Shown: positions 56,931-64,000, numbered from the stretch's first letter. The stretch: DNA of 64,000 bases from Lysobacter enzymogenes (GCF_900106525.1 NZ_FNOG01000004.1:457286-521285); one strand, 5' to 3'. Notes: generated from the sequence alone by a model not told the origin. Numbers and translations are program-made.

Positions 56931-58463
56931 ATGACCCACCCCGTTCTCGCCGCCCTGGGACTCAAAGACAACGAGTCCGGCACCTACCTCGGCCACGGCG
57001 AATGGTCCAAGACCGCCGACGCCGGCGTGCTGGAACCCGTCAACCCCAGCGACGGCGAAGTGCTGGCGCGCGTGCAGGCGTCCTCGCAGGCCGACTACGA
57101 GATCATCCTCGCCCGCGCCCAGGCCGCCTTCGCGGTGTGGCGCACCACCCCGGCGCCGCGCCGCGGCGAAGCGATCCGCCTGTGCAGCGACGCGCTGCGC
57201 AAGCACAAGGACGCGCTGGGCTCGCTGGTCGCGCTGGAAATGGGCAAGTCCAAGCCCGAGGGCGACGGCGAAGTGCAGGAGATGATCGACATCGGCGATT
57301 TCGCCGTCGGTCTGTCGCGCCAGCTCTACGGCCTGACCATGCACTCCGAGCGTCCCGGCCACCGCATGTACGAGCAGTGGCACCCGCTGGGCATCGTCGG
57401 CATCATCTCGGCGTTCAATTTCCCGGTCGCGGTGTGGGCCTGGAACAGCTTCATCGCGGCGATCTGCGGCGACATTTCGATCTGGAAGCCCTCGCCCAAG
57501 ACCCCGCTGTCGGCGATCGCGTCGATGAAGATCTGCAACGAGGCGCTGCGCGCCGGCGGCTTCCCCGACCTGTTCTTCCTGTTCAACGACGCCGGCACCG
57601 AGCTGGCCTCGAACTTCGTCGACGACAAGCGCGTCGGCCTGGTGAGCTTCACCGGTTCGACCAAGGTCGGCCGCCACGTGGGCGAGCGCGTCGCCCGCCG
57701 CATGGGCCGTTCGCTGCTGGAACTGGGCGGCAACAACGCGATCATCGTCGACGCCAGCGCCGACCTGAAGCTGGCGATCCCGGCCATCGCGTTCGGCGCG
57801 GTCGGCACCGCCGGCCAGCGCTGCACCACCACGCGTCGCCTGTTCGTGCACGAGTCGATCTTCGACGACGTGCTGGCCAAGCTGGTCGCCGCGTACAAGC
57901 AGGTCGAGAAGAAGATCGGCGACCCGACCGACCCGGCCAACCTGATGGGCCCGCTCAACAGCCAGGACGGCGTGCAGGCGTACCTGGACGCCATCGCCAA
58001 GGCCAAGGCCTCCGGCGGCAAGGTCGAGACCGGCGGCGAGCGCATCGACCGCAAGGGCAACTTCGTGCTGCCGGCGATCGTCACTGGCCTGACCAACGAC
58101 GCCGAAGTCGTGCAGACCGAAACCTTCGCGCCGATCCTGTACGTGATGAAGTTCAGCACGCTCGATGAAGCCATCGCGCTGCAGAACGACGTGCCGCAGG
58201 GCCTGTCCTCGTCGATCTTCACCGCCAACCTCAAGGCGGCCGAAGCGTTCCTGTCGGCGGCCGGCTCGGATTGCGGCATCGCCAACGTCAACATCGGCAC
58301 CTCCGGCGCCGAGATCGGCGGCGCGTTCGGCGGCGAGAAGGAAACCGGCGGCGGCCGCGAGTCGGGTTCGGACGCGTGGCGCGCGTACATGCGCCGCCAG
58401 ACCAACACCATCAACTACTCCGACGCGCTGCCGCTGGCCCAGGGCATCAAGTTCGATCTGTAA
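56931..58463 (+). CDS. ALDH7-type aldehyde dehydrogenase (aminoadipate-semialdehyde dehydrogenase family)
   Basis: A 510-residue NAD(P)-dependent dehydrogenase of the antiquitin/ALDH7 clade, which oxidises alpha-aminoadipate semialdehyde in lysine catabolism. Marks: TYLGHGEW near the N-terminus, [27 protein letters not shown], catalytic Glu in LLELGGNNA and Cys in [12 protein letters not shown], and the C-terminal [33 protein letters not shown] lies 8 bp before the ATG. No other lysine-degradation gene adjoins, so the pathway role is inferred from the clade. Confidence 0.9.
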   Translation: MTHPVLAALGLKDNESGTYLGHGEWSKTADAGVLEPVNPSDGEVLARVQASSQADYEIILARAQAAFAVWRTTPAPRRGEAIRLCSDALRKHKDALGSLVALEMGKSKPEGDGEVQEMIDIGDFAVGLSRQLYGLTMHSERPGHRMYEQWHPLGIVGIISAFNFPVAVWAWNSFIAAICGDISIWKPSPKTPLSAIASMKICNEALRAGGFPDLFFLFNDAGTELASNFVDDKRVGLVSFTGSTKVGRHVGERVARRMGRSLLELGGNNAIIVDASADLKLAIPAIAFGAVGTAGQRCTTTRRLFVHESIFDDVLAKLVAAYKQVEKKIGDPTDPANLMGPLNSQDGVQAYLDAIAKAKASGGKVETGGERIDRKGNFVLPAIVTGLTNDAEVVQTETFAPILYVMKFSTLDEAIALQNDVPQGLSSSIFTANLKAAEAFLSAAGSDCGIANVNIGTSGAEIGGAFGGEKETGGGRESGSDAWRAYMRRQTNTINYSDALPLAQGIKFDL

Positions 58464-58506
58464 TGCGATAGCGCGCCGCAACGCGGCGCAAGGCAATCGC
58501 GACTGC

Positions 58507-58539
58507 GGGGCGGCCGGCGACGGCCGCCCCGTTGCGTTT
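58507..58539 (+). terminator. Terminator of the ALDH7 gene
   Basis: A perfect 10-bp stem (58507-58516 with 58521-58530), GCGA loop, then GTTGCGTTT. Two copies of a 24-25-bp sequence starting GCGTTYGGCGTCGTTG follow at 58534 and 58564 with a 30-bp period. Apart from the promoter at 58785 the 370-bp gap holds nothing else. Confidence 0.75.
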
Positions 58540-58761
58540 GGCGTCGTTGTGTTCGGAATCTTCGCGTTCGGCGTCGTTGCGTTCGAAGTCGCGCCCGCCG
58601 TCGGCGCACGATGTCGCATCGCCGCGGCGAAGGCTGCGGGAGCCCGCCGCGTACCGTCGGAAAACGCGGCATTGGCAGCGCCCGGCATCGCCGCGCGATG
58701 CCGCACCGCAGCGAGCGCTGCGTTCTGTGATCCCCCGCGTGAATTCCGCCGCGGCCGCACA

Positions 58762-58811
58762 TGACCCGGACGCCTGCGCGCGCCTAGCATCGACGGGCCA
58801 GATGGACTGGC
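58762..58811 (+). promoter_or_regulatory. Promoter and leader hairpin of Cys-rich paralogue 1
   Basis: TGACCC (58762-58767) and TAGCAT (58785-58790) with a 17-bp spacer form a plausible promoter. The predicted transcript would begin near a hairpin, GCCAG (58797-58801), loop ATGGA, CTGGC (58807-58811). The same module precedes paralogues 2, 6 and 7. Confidence 0.65.
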
Positions 58812-58833
58812 GACAGGAAAAGGAGCGTTCGCG

Positions 58834-59052
58834 ATGTCACGCCGCATGTTCCGTTTGACCGCAGTGGCCCTGGGCGTATTCGGTTTTTCCGCCGCGCTGA
58901 CCGCGTCGGCCGGCCTGCCGAACTGCGACTACTGCCTGCAGGGCTATTACCAATGTCGGGACAACACCCCCGACGCGCAGCCCAGCTGCATGGACCAGTT
59001 GTTCCAGTGCCAGATCGACAATCGCTGCGAGCCGACCTTCCCGCCGGACTGA
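58834..59052 (+). CDS. Cys-rich secreted miniprotein, paralogue 1
   Basis: 72 residues: signal peptide with FGFSAALTASA, then an acidic mature part of about 46 residues holding six Cys spaced CX2CX6CX10CX6CX5C, aromatic YY before the third Cys, and a PTFPPD end. It shares the Cys frame, YY/YW pair and Pro-rich tail with the genes at 59250, 59559, 60071, 60505 and 60863. AGGAG lies 7 bp before the ATG. No known family recognised; three disulfides or a metal site are possible. Confidence 0.82.
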   Translation: MSRRMFRLTAVALGVFGFSAALTASAGLPNCDYCLQGYYQCRDNTPDAQPSCMDQLFQCQIDNRCEPTFPPD

Positions 59053-59078
59053 GTCCGCGCACGATCGGCGACGCGACG

Positions 59079-59102
59079 GCCTGCGGATGCGAATCCGCGG
59101 GC
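59079..59102 (+). terminator. Hairpin after paralogue 1
   Basis: A 10-bp stem with one G-T pair and GCGA loop, the same design as the stronger terminator after paralogue 6 (61125). T-tract poor. Confidence 0.5.
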
Positions 59103-59158
59103 CGTTCGCGCTGGCGTCGCGCCGCGCTGAGCAGTGCGCGCCAGCGCTGCGCGCGACG

Positions 59159-59231
59159 TGCGCGGACCGCGACGCCGATGCCGATACCGCCGCATCCGCG
59201 CGCCTAGGATGGCCGGGCCAGAAGGACTGGC
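59159..59231 (+). promoter_or_regulatory. Upstream element, promoter and leader hairpin of paralogue 2
   Basis: TGCGCGGACCGCGACGC (59159-59175) lies exactly 46 bp (start to start) before TAGGAT (59205-59210), which is 12 bp before GCCAG-AAGGA-CTGGC (59217-59231). The 17-mer contains CGCGG-A-CCGCG dyad symmetry. Confidence 0.65.
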
Positions 59232-59249
59232 GACACATGAGTGAAGCTT

Positions 59250-59480
59250 GTGGACACACGGAACCGTCGCATCCGCCCGCGCCTGATCGCCTTCGCCGTG
59301 GCCGCGTTCGGCCTGGGCGCCGCGCTCGCCGCCAGCGCCGAGCCGCCGCAATGCCTGCACTGCGTGCAGGACTACTACTACTGCCGCGACCACAGCGGCA
59401 ACGACTACGGCACCTGCTCGAACCAATTCATGAACTGCCAGATGGACGGCGGCTGCCCGGTCGGCCTGCCGCCGTTCTGA
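59250..59480 (+). CDS. Cys-rich secreted miniprotein, paralogue 2
   Basis: 76 residues from a GTG start chosen by alignment with paralogue 6: both leaders read CGACACATGA, a few variable bases, then TTGTG. Signal peptide AFGLGAALAASA. Mature CX2CX6CX10CX6CX5C with YYY before the third Cys and VGLPPF end. A longer GTG start at 59241 is possible. Ribosome-binding site weak compared with its relatives. Confidence 0.8.
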   Translation: MDTRNRRIRPRLIAFAVAAFGLGAALAASAEPPQCLHCVQDYYYCRDHSGNDYGTCSNQFMNCQMDGGCPVGLPPF

Positions 59481-59513
59481 GCCCGGCGCGCCGCTGCGCG
59501 CGCGCAGCCGGGC
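59481..59513 (+). terminator. Hairpin after paralogue 2
   Basis: GCCCGGC (59481-59487) pairs with GCCGGGC (59507-59513) around a GC-rich loop immediately after the stop codon. No T-tract. Confidence 0.4.
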
Positions 59514-59558
59514 TTGCCGCTTCACCACTGCCGACTCGATCACGACCAAGGAGGTCTC

Positions 59559-59783
59559 ATGAACACCCGCCGCATCCGCCCGCGCCTGGTCGCGCTGGCC
59601 CTCGCCATGTTCGGCTTCGCCGCCGCGCTGACCGCCACCGCCGGCGTGCCGCGTTGCGATCAATGCCTGGATCAGTACTACGCCTGCCGCAATGCCGGCG
59701 GCGATTACGACGGCTGCCTCAATGAGTTCTGGGCCTGCGAACGCGCCAACGGCTGCCCGCTGAGCTTTCCGCCGGAAATCTGA
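59559..59783 (+). CDS. Cys-rich secreted miniprotein, paralogue 3
   Basis: 74 residues: signal peptide MFGFAAALTATA; mature part CX2CX6CX9CX6CX5C, YY before the third Cys, LNEFWAC around the fifth and SFPPEI end. Strong ribosome-binding site AAGGAGG 5 bp before the ATG. No copy of the TAGNAT/hairpin module lies in the 78 bp before it, so it may be read from the paralogue 2 promoter. Closest in sequence to paralogue 6. Confidence 0.83.
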   Translation: MNTRRIRPRLVALALAMFGFAAALTATAGVPRCDQCLDQYYACRNAGGDYDGCLNEFWACERANGCPLSFPPEI

Positions 59784-59802
59784 TCCGCGACCGCAGCGCC
59801 GT

Positions 59803-59830
59803 CGGCCCGCGCGCACGCGTGCGCGGGCCG
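59803..59830 (+). terminator. Hairpin after paralogue 3
   Basis: CGGCCCGCGC (59803-59812) pairs with GCGCGGGCCG (59821-59830); inner bases extend the stem. No T-tract. Confidence 0.5.
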
Positions 59831-59975
59831 GCGGCGCGATTGCGCGCGCGCCGCCGCGTCGCATCCGCCGACCGAAATCGCCATCCGCAACGATGCGCCG
59901 ATCGCACGAAGCATCCGCACGTTCGTGCATCCGCGTTGCATCGCCGCAACAGGCAATCGCCCTCGCCCGGCCGCA

Positions 59976-60027
59976 TGCGCGGACCGCGACGCCGATGCCA
60001 ATCCCGCGCGCGCCGCCGCCCTAGCAT
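59976..60027 (+). promoter_or_regulatory. Upstream element and promoter of paralogue 4
   Basis: The 17-mer TGCGCGGACCGCGACGC (59976-59992) again lies exactly 46 bp before TAGCAT (60022-60027). The GCCAG hairpin is absent here: the leader instead has CACCACACACC and CGCCAGGGA. Confidence 0.62.
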
Positions 60028-60070
60028 GGCCCTCCACCACACACCGCCGGCTCGCCAGGGAATGCCCGTC

Positions 60071-60292
60071 ATGACAAGGAATCGTTCAGCACGCCTCGCC
60101 GCCATCGCCTGCGGCGCGTTCGGCTTCGCCCTCGCCCTAAGCGCCAGCGCCGGCATCGCCCAGTGCGACCATTGCCTGCGCGATTACTGGCTGTGCGAGG
60201 AAAACCAGCCCGATGCGCAGCCCAGTTGCCTGCAGCAGTACTTCGACTGCCAGACCGCCAACGGCTGCGAAGCGACGTTCCCGCCGGGCTGA
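60071..60292 (+). CDS. Cys-rich secreted miniprotein, paralogue 4
   Basis: 73 residues: signal peptide GAFGFALALSASA; mature CX2CX6CX10CX6CX5C with YWL before the third Cys and ATFPPG end. Its PDAQPSC segment is identical in paralogue 1, so these two form a subgroup. The second of two ATGs (60071) has AGGGA at proper distance. Preceded by its own promoter with the 17-bp element. Confidence 0.82.
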   Translation: MTRNRSARLAAIACGAFGFALALSASAGIAQCDHCLRDYWLCEENQPDAQPSCLQQYFDCQTANGCEATFPPG

Positions 60293-60504
60293 CGGCGCGC
60301 GCACCGCAGCGACCGCTGTCAGCCACGCGCGTTTTCGCGCTGGATTCCTAACCACGTTACGCCATCGCGCACGCAACGACCGCCGCCACGCATCGACTGA
60401 GCAACAACGCGACGGCAGCGACGAACGCATCGACCGCATGCGCCGAACATCGCCACGCTTGATGTTGTGGCGACTCACCCAGGACGACTCACCAAGGAGG
60501 TTCC

Positions 60505-60735
60505 ATGCCCGCACGCCACCGCCGTTTCCATCTGCGCCTGGGCGCGCTCGCCGTCGCCGCGTTCGGCTTCGCCGCCGCGCTGACCGCGACCGCCGCCGTC
60601 CCGGACTGCGCGCAATGCATGACCGGCTACTACGATTGCCGCGCCGCCGGCTACGACGCCGATTCCTGCCGCAACGACTTGTTCTTCTGCCAACGCGTCA
60701 ACCGCTGCCCGCTGGAAGAGCCGCCGGAAATCTGA
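60505..60735 (+). CDS. Cys-rich secreted miniprotein, paralogue 5
   Basis: 76 residues: basic n-region with His (MPARHRRFHLRLG), signal peptide AFGFAAALTATA; mature CX2CX6CX9CX6CX5C with YYD before the third Cys and LEEPPEI end. AAGGAGG lies 6 bp before the ATG. The 212-bp gap before it has no TAGNAT/hairpin module that I could find. Confidence 0.82.
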   Translation: MPARHRRFHLRLGALAVAAFGFAAALTATAAVPDCAQCMTGYYDCRAAGYDADSCRNDLFFCQRVNRCPLEEPPEI

Positions 60736-60748
60736 ACTGCGCAAGCAT

Positions 60749-60776
60749 CCGCGCAGACGGCGCGCCGTCTGCGCGG
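60749..60776. terminator. Perfect 28-nt palindrome after paralogue 5
   Basis: CCGCGCAGACGGC (60749-60761) pairs with GCCGTCTGCGCGG (60764-60776) across GC. It probably ends the paralogue 5 transcript; its right arm runs into the 17-bp element of the next gene. Confidence 0.6.
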
Positions 60777-60842
60777 ACCGCGACGCAGTCGGCGTTGCGC
60801 CGGCTCGCGCCGCCCTAGCATGAGCGGGCCAGATGGACTGGC
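60770..60842 (+). promoter_or_regulatory. Upstream element, promoter and leader hairpin of paralogue 6
   Basis: TGCGCGGACCGCGACGC (60770-60786), TAGCAT (60816-60821, 46 bp on), then GCCAG-ATGGA-CTGGC (60828-60842, 12 bp on). Same three-part layout and spacing as for paralogue 2. Confidence 0.68.
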
Positions 60843-60862
60843 GACACATGAAGGAGGGTCTT

Positions 60863-61093
60863 GTGAACACACGGAACCGTAGCATCCGCCTGCGCCTGGG
60901 CGCGGCCGCACTGGCCGCGTTCGGCTTCGCCGCGACGATGACGGCCACCGCCGCCGGCTTCGGCTGCGATCATTGCGAAGGCCAGTATTACGCCTGCCGC
61001 TCGGCCGGCGGCGAATACGAAACCTGCGCCAACGACTTCTGGAACTGCCAGACGTCCAACGGCTGCATGATCAGCCTGCCGCCGGATTTCTGA
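60863..61093 (+). CDS. Cys-rich secreted miniprotein, paralogue 6
   Basis: 76 residues from GTG with AAGGAGG 7 bp upstream. The first residues VNTRNRSIRLRLG parallel paralogue 2. Signal peptide AFGFAATMTATA; mature CX2CX6CX9CX6CX5C with YYA before the third Cys, NDFWNC at the fifth and SLPPDF end. Its own promoter module lies upstream and a strong terminator downstream. Confidence 0.83.
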   Translation: MNTRNRSIRLRLGAAALAAFGFAATMTATAAGFGCDHCEGQYYACRSAGGEYETCANDFWNCQTSNGCMISLPPDF

Positions 61094-61124
61094 TCCGGCG
61101 CCGGCGACGCGTGTTGTCGCCCAG

Positions 61125-61153
61125 GCCCGCGGACGCGAGTCCGCGGGCTTTTT
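61125..61153 (+). terminator. Rho-independent terminator after paralogue 6
   Basis: Perfect 10-bp stem GCCCGCGGAC/GTCCGCGGGC (61125-61134 with 61139-61148), GCGA loop and five T. Confidence 0.93.
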
Positions 61154-61304
61154 CGTCGCTGCGCTGCGCGCGGCATCGACGCCGGCATGGCGCGAGGCCC
61201 ACGCGAACTCGATGCGCCTGCGACTCGTCGCGCCGCCGCGTTGGCCCAAGCGCGGCCGCCGCCGTATGCTGTGACCGGTTTCACTCAAGCGAAGGACTGT
61301 CCGC

Positions 61305-61598
61305 ATGCAAGCACCCATCCGCCAGACCAGCGGCCTGGCGATCTTCAGCCTCATCGCCGGCGTGCTCGGCTGGACCTTGTTGCCGTTCCTGGGCAGCCTG
61401 GCGGCGATCGTCAGCGGGCATATGGCGCGCGGGCAGATCCGCCGCGCACCCGACCGCCTCGACGGCGACGGCCTGGCCATCGCCGGCCTGGTCCTGGGCT
61501 GGGCCTCGGTCATCATCGCCATCCTCAGCGTGATCGTGTTCGTGGTTTTCTTCGGCGGCCTGGCCGTGGTCCTGGCCTTCCTCGCCCAGCAGCACTGA
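61305..61598 (+). CDS. DUF4190-type small membrane protein
   Basis: 97 residues with two or three membrane segments: about 10-38, 58-75 and 76-94. The pattern TSGLAIFSLIAGVLGWTLLPFLGSLAAIVSGHMARGQIRR, then DGLAIAGLVLGW, is that of DUF4190 proteins (SlxlGilgw...aiilGhxAlxqIrr, GxglAiaGLilGy). Function unknown. It sits between Cys-rich paralogues 6 and 7 on the same strand, so a link to their export or tolerance is imaginable, though DUF4190 proteins are common everywhere. GAAGGA precedes the ATG. Confidence 0.85.
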   Translation: MQAPIRQTSGLAIFSLIAGVLGWTLLPFLGSLAAIVSGHMARGQIRRAPDRLDGDGLAIAGLVLGWASVIIAILSVIVFVVFFGGLAVVLAFLAQQH

Positions 61599-61650
61599 GC
61601 CTGCGCGCGGCATGCTGCGCCGCGGCTTGCCGCGCGCGGCCGGCGGCCTC

Positions 61651-61677
61651 TAGCGTGGCCCGGCCAGAAGGACTGGC
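61651..61677 (+). promoter_or_regulatory. Promoter and leader hairpin of paralogue 7
   Basis: TAGCGT (61651-61656) with TTGCCG 18 bp upstream (61627-61632) and GCCAG-AAGGA-CTGGC (61663-61677) again exactly 12 bp after the TAGNNT start. No 17-bp element. Confidence 0.6.
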
Positions 61678-61699
61678 GCCACGCACAGGACGCAACACC

Positions 61700-61939
61700 A
61701 TGGAACTGCATTCGTTCAAGGCCGGTTCGCGCCGCACCGGCCTGGCGGCGCTCGCCGTCGCCGTATTCGGATTCGCCGCATCGCTGACCGCCTCGGCCCA
61801 GATCGATCAATGCCAGCGCTGCCAGTACGTCCTCGACGACTGCCTGCTGCACGCCGAGACCCAAGGCCAGACCCGGGCCTGCGAGAACGCCTACGCCCAG
61901 TGCATGAGCACCATCGACTGCCCGGCGCCGGAAGCCTGA
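61700..61939 (+). CDS. Cys-rich secreted miniprotein, paralogue 7 (divergent)
   Basis: 79 residues: signal peptide VFGFAASLTASA as in the others; mature CX2CX6CX12CX6CX5C. It lacks the aromatic pair (YVLDD instead of YY) and the PPx end (APEA), so it is the outlier, but spacing of five of the six Cys intervals is the same. ACAGGA lies 10 bp before the ATG. Promoter module with hairpin upstream. Confidence 0.78.
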   Translation: MELHSFKAGSRRTGLAALAVAVFGFAASLTASAQIDQCQRCQYVLDDCLLHAETQGQTRACENAYAQCMSTIDCPAPEA

Positions 61940-62158
61940 GCCCCGCCGCGCCGGCTGCGGCCGGCGCGGTTCCCGGCCGCGGCCTCTCGCCGCCCGCCGC
62001 CGGACTGCGGCCGAATCGCGGCCGAATCGCGGCCGAAGCACCGCCGCCGCACCGGCATACCAAGGATCTGCGTACAAGCCGTTCGCTCGCGCTCGCCCGA
62101 GCGGTATCGATTGGGCGATAATCGGCCTCCCCCCGCCCGAGCCGTCCGCGCCGAACTC

Positions 62159-63220
62159 GTGTATAGCCTCGCCCGACCCTTCCTCTTCGGACTGGACGCA
62201 GAACGAGCCCACGGCCTTGGCCTGACGGCGCTGGAAACCGCCTACCGCAGCGGCCTCAACCCGCTGGTGGCGCGCGCGCCCAAGCCGTTGCCGACCAAGA
62301 CCCTCGGCCTGACCTTCCCCAATCCCGTCGGCCTCGCCGCCGGCCTGGACAAGAACGGCGCCCACATCGACGCCTTGCTGGCGCTGGGCTTCGGCTTCGT
62401 CGAAGTCGGCACCGTCACCCCGCGTCCGCAGCAGGGCAACCCGCGTCCGCGCATGTTCCGCCTGCCCGAGCAGCAGGCGGTGATCAACCGCCTGGGCTTC
62501 AACAACGAAGGCGTCGACGCGCTGGTGCGCAACGTGTCCAAGGCGCGCCGCCGCGGCGACGGCCTGCTCGGCATCAACATCGGCAAAAACAAGGACACGC
62601 CGAACGAGAGCGCCGAGAACGACTATCTGTACTGCCTGGAGCGGGTCTATCCGCTGGCCGACTACGTCACCGTCAACATCTCCTCGCCCAACACCGCCGG
62701 CCTGCGCGAGCTGCAGGAAGAGCAGTCGCTGCGCCGCCTGATCGGCACCCTGCGCGAGGCGCAGGAGAAGTTCGCCGCGCGCGAGGGCCGGCGCGCGCCG
62801 ATGCTGGTCAAGATCGCGCCGGACCTGTCCGACGACGACATCGAGGCCGCCAGCCGGGTGCTCAGCGAACTGCAGGTCGACGGCGTCATCGCCACCAACA
62901 CCACGGTCGCGCGCGAAGGCGTCGAAGGCAGCCCGCACTCGGGCGAAGCCGGCGGCCTGTCGGGCCGGCCGCTGCTGGCCCAGGCCACCGCGGTGCTGCG
63001 CAAAATGCGCACGCGCCTGCCCGAGACCATTCCCATGATCGGCGTCGGCGGCATCCTCGGCGGCGCCGACGCGGCCGCCAAGATGGCCGCCGGCGCGAGC
63101 CTGGTGCAGGTCTATTCGGGCCTGGTCTACCGCGGCCCGGCGCTGATCGGCGAATGCGTGGACGCGATCCGCCGGCGCAAGGAAGCCCCCAGCCGCGGCC
63201 ACGTGCCGCCGCAGATTTGA
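62159..63220 (+). CDS. pyrD: Dihydroorotate dehydrogenase (quinone), class 2
   Basis: A 353-residue membrane-associated flavoprotein that oxidises dihydroorotate with ubiquinone in pyrimidine synthesis. The N-terminal amphipathic membrane helix [20 protein letters not shown] matches the class 2 start, which is why GTG at 62159 is chosen over an upstream TTG. FMN and active-site segments: [49 protein letters not shown], and [11 protein letters not shown] with the class 2 catalytic Ser. Length is right. It is followed by murB with a 76-bp gap. Confidence 0.97.
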   Translation: MYSLARPFLFGLDAERAHGLGLTALETAYRSGLNPLVARAPKPLPTKTLGLTFPNPVGLAAGLDKNGAHIDALLALGFGFVEVGTVTPRPQQGNPRPRMFRLPEQQAVINRLGFNNEGVDALVRNVSKARRRGDGLLGINIGKNKDTPNESAENDYLYCLERVYPLADYVTVNISSPNTAGLRELQEEQSLRRLIGTLREAQEKFAAREGRRAPMLVKIAPDLSDDDIEAASRVLSELQVDGVIATNTTVAREGVEGSPHSGEAGGLSGRPLLAQATAVLRKMRTRLPETIPMIGVGGILGGADAAAKMAAGASLVQVYSGLVYRGPALIGECVDAIRRRKEAPSRGHVPPQI

Positions 63221-63296
63221 ACGCCTTGCTGTCGACCGCCCGCGCCCGAACCGCCGCCATTCCACGCCTTTCCGCCATCGCCAAGCCGCCGCGCGC

Positions 63297-64000
63297 ATGA
63301 ATCCGAACGTCCGCATCGTGCGCGATGCGCCGCTGCAAACCCGCAACACCTTCGGCGTCGCCGCGCGCGCGCCGTGGCTGGTGTCCGTCGACGACGCCGC
63401 GGCCCTGCCCGAGGCGCTGGCCGCCGCGCCGCTGCGCGAGGGCTTCGCCCTGGCCATCGGCGGCGGCAGCAACCTGCTGTTCGCCGGCGATCCCGACGGC
63501 GCCGTGCTCGAACTCAGCGGCCGCCAGGTGCGCGTGCTCGAAGACGACGGCGAGCGCGCGATCGTGCGCGCCGACGCCGGCACGGTCTGGCACGGCTTCG
63601 TCATGCAGACCTTGGCCGCGGGCTACGCCGGGTTAGAAAACCTGGCGCTGATCCCCGGCACCGTCGGCGCCTCGCCGATCCAGAACATCGGCGCCTACGG
63701 CGTGGAAGTGCGCGAGTTCGTGCACGCGGTGGAAGCCTTCGAGCCGGCCAGCGGCCAGTGGCGCCGCTTCGACAACGCCGCCTGCGCCTTCGCCTACCGC
63801 GACAGCCTGTTCAAGCGCGAGGCCGACCGTTACCTCATCACCGCGGTCGAATTCGCGCTGCCGCGCCGCGCCGCGCCCAAGCTCGACTACGCCGGCATCG
63901 GCGAGGAGCTGGCCGCGCGCGGCATCGCCGCGCCGACGCCGCTGGACGTGGCCGAGGCGGTGATCGCGATCCGCCAACGCAAGCTGCCCGACCCGGCCGT
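63297..64000 (+). CDS. murB: UDP-N-acetylenolpyruvoylglucosamine reductase, N-terminal part
   Basis: The first 234 codons of a flavoenzyme that makes UDP-N-acetylmuramate; the gene runs off the window. FAD-binding IGGGSNLLF, GLENLALIPGTVGASPIQNIGAYGVE, and the catalytic Ser in FAYRDSLFK. ATG at 63297 precedes NPNVRIVRDAPLQTRNTFGV, the usual start of the family. Expected full length about 340-350 residues. Confidence 0.95.
   Translation, partial: MNPNVRIVRDAPLQTRNTFGVAARAPWLVSVDDAAALPEALAAAPLREGFALAIGGGSNLLFAGDPDGAVLELSGRQVRVLEDDGERAIVRADAGTVWHGFVMQTLAAGYAGLENLALIPGTVGASPIQNIGAYGVEVREFVHAVEAFEPASGQWRRFDNAACAFAYRDSLFKREADRYLITAVEFALPRRAAPKLDYAGIGEELAARGIAAPTPLDVAEAVIAIRQRKLPDPA

Noticed and set aside
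58165-58764. Plus-strand frame reaching past the ALDH7 stop with FGVV-type repeats
   Set aside because: It is out of frame with the dehydrogenase and its tail derives from the 30-bp-period repeat after the terminator; no start signals.
58834-61939. Reading the Cys-rich genes as RiPP precursors
   Set aside because: They have ordinary Sec signal peptides rather than RiPP leaders and no modification enzyme or dedicated exporter lies nearby.
60815-63604. A 929-codon minus-strand frame opposite the Cys-rich genes and pyrD
   Set aside because: No family similarity, and it is antisense to pyrD with unmistakable motifs.

Overview
The window is a stretch of a very GC-rich proteobacterial chromosome. 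Gene content and order fit the Lysobacteraceae (Xanthomonadaceae), most likely Lysobacter or a close relative. Pointers are ubiG-gph, divergent efp/epmB, a FimX-type degenerate GGDEF/EAL protein, two acetoacetyl-CoA reductases around phaR, adjacent secreted wall-lytic proteins with matching SH3 tails, and three families of short inverted repeats of the kind scattered in these genomes. The genus is an inference; no rRNA is present.

Layout. 0.3-9 kb, minus strand: a papain-like amidase homologue lacking its apparent catalytic Cys, overlapping a membrane diguanylate cyclase; folE2; the tightly overlapping ubiG-gph-squalene/phytoene-synthase-like run; an MTA/SAH deaminase; efp. 9.3-21.7 kb: epmB (the EF-P lysylation enzyme), fimX-like, htpX, gluQ, a PHB regulatory cluster (reductase, phaR, second reductase), an M48 protease, a SUMF1-domain lipoprotein and rnd. 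21.8-23 kb: tRNA-Ala(CGC) followed by an AT-richer HNH nuclease gene, the clearest foreign segment. 23-36 kb: a VOC protein, a phasin-like protein, two secreted cell-wall proteins facing an orphan secreted protein, a cyclase, a LysR regulator, an asparagine-synthase-like protein without the glutaminase Cys, a porin-like protein and an RstBA-type two-component pair. 36-43 kb: tRNA-Leu(CAG), anti-sigma/ECF-sigma, rnk, and a CusRS-type metal-sensing pair with a CusR-box-like sequence upstream. 43-58 kb: parC, small membrane and secreted proteins, an isochorismatase-fold hydrolase, an AraC regulator, a 1417-residue autotransporter with five 87-residue repeats, tRNA-Arg(CCT) and an ALDH7-type dehydrogenase. 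62-64 kb: pyrD and the start of murB.

The most unusual region is 58.8-61.9 kb. Seven paralogous genes encode 72-79-residue Sec-exported proteins. Beyond the signal peptide they share little but six cysteines spaced CX2CX6CX9-12CX6CX5C. Four have the same promoter-plus-leader module: TAGNAT followed exactly 12 bp later (start to start) by a GCCAG-N5-CTGGC hairpin. Three have an identical 17-bp upstream element exactly 46 bp before the same TAGNAT. This looks like an amplified family of secreted, acidic, probably disulfide-bonded miniproteins with shared regulation. I recognise no known family and assign no function.

Most genes are read with good confidence from motifs. Starts were chosen from ribosome-binding sites, 4-bp overlaps and family starts. 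No transposase, integrase, CRISPR array or prophage was seen.
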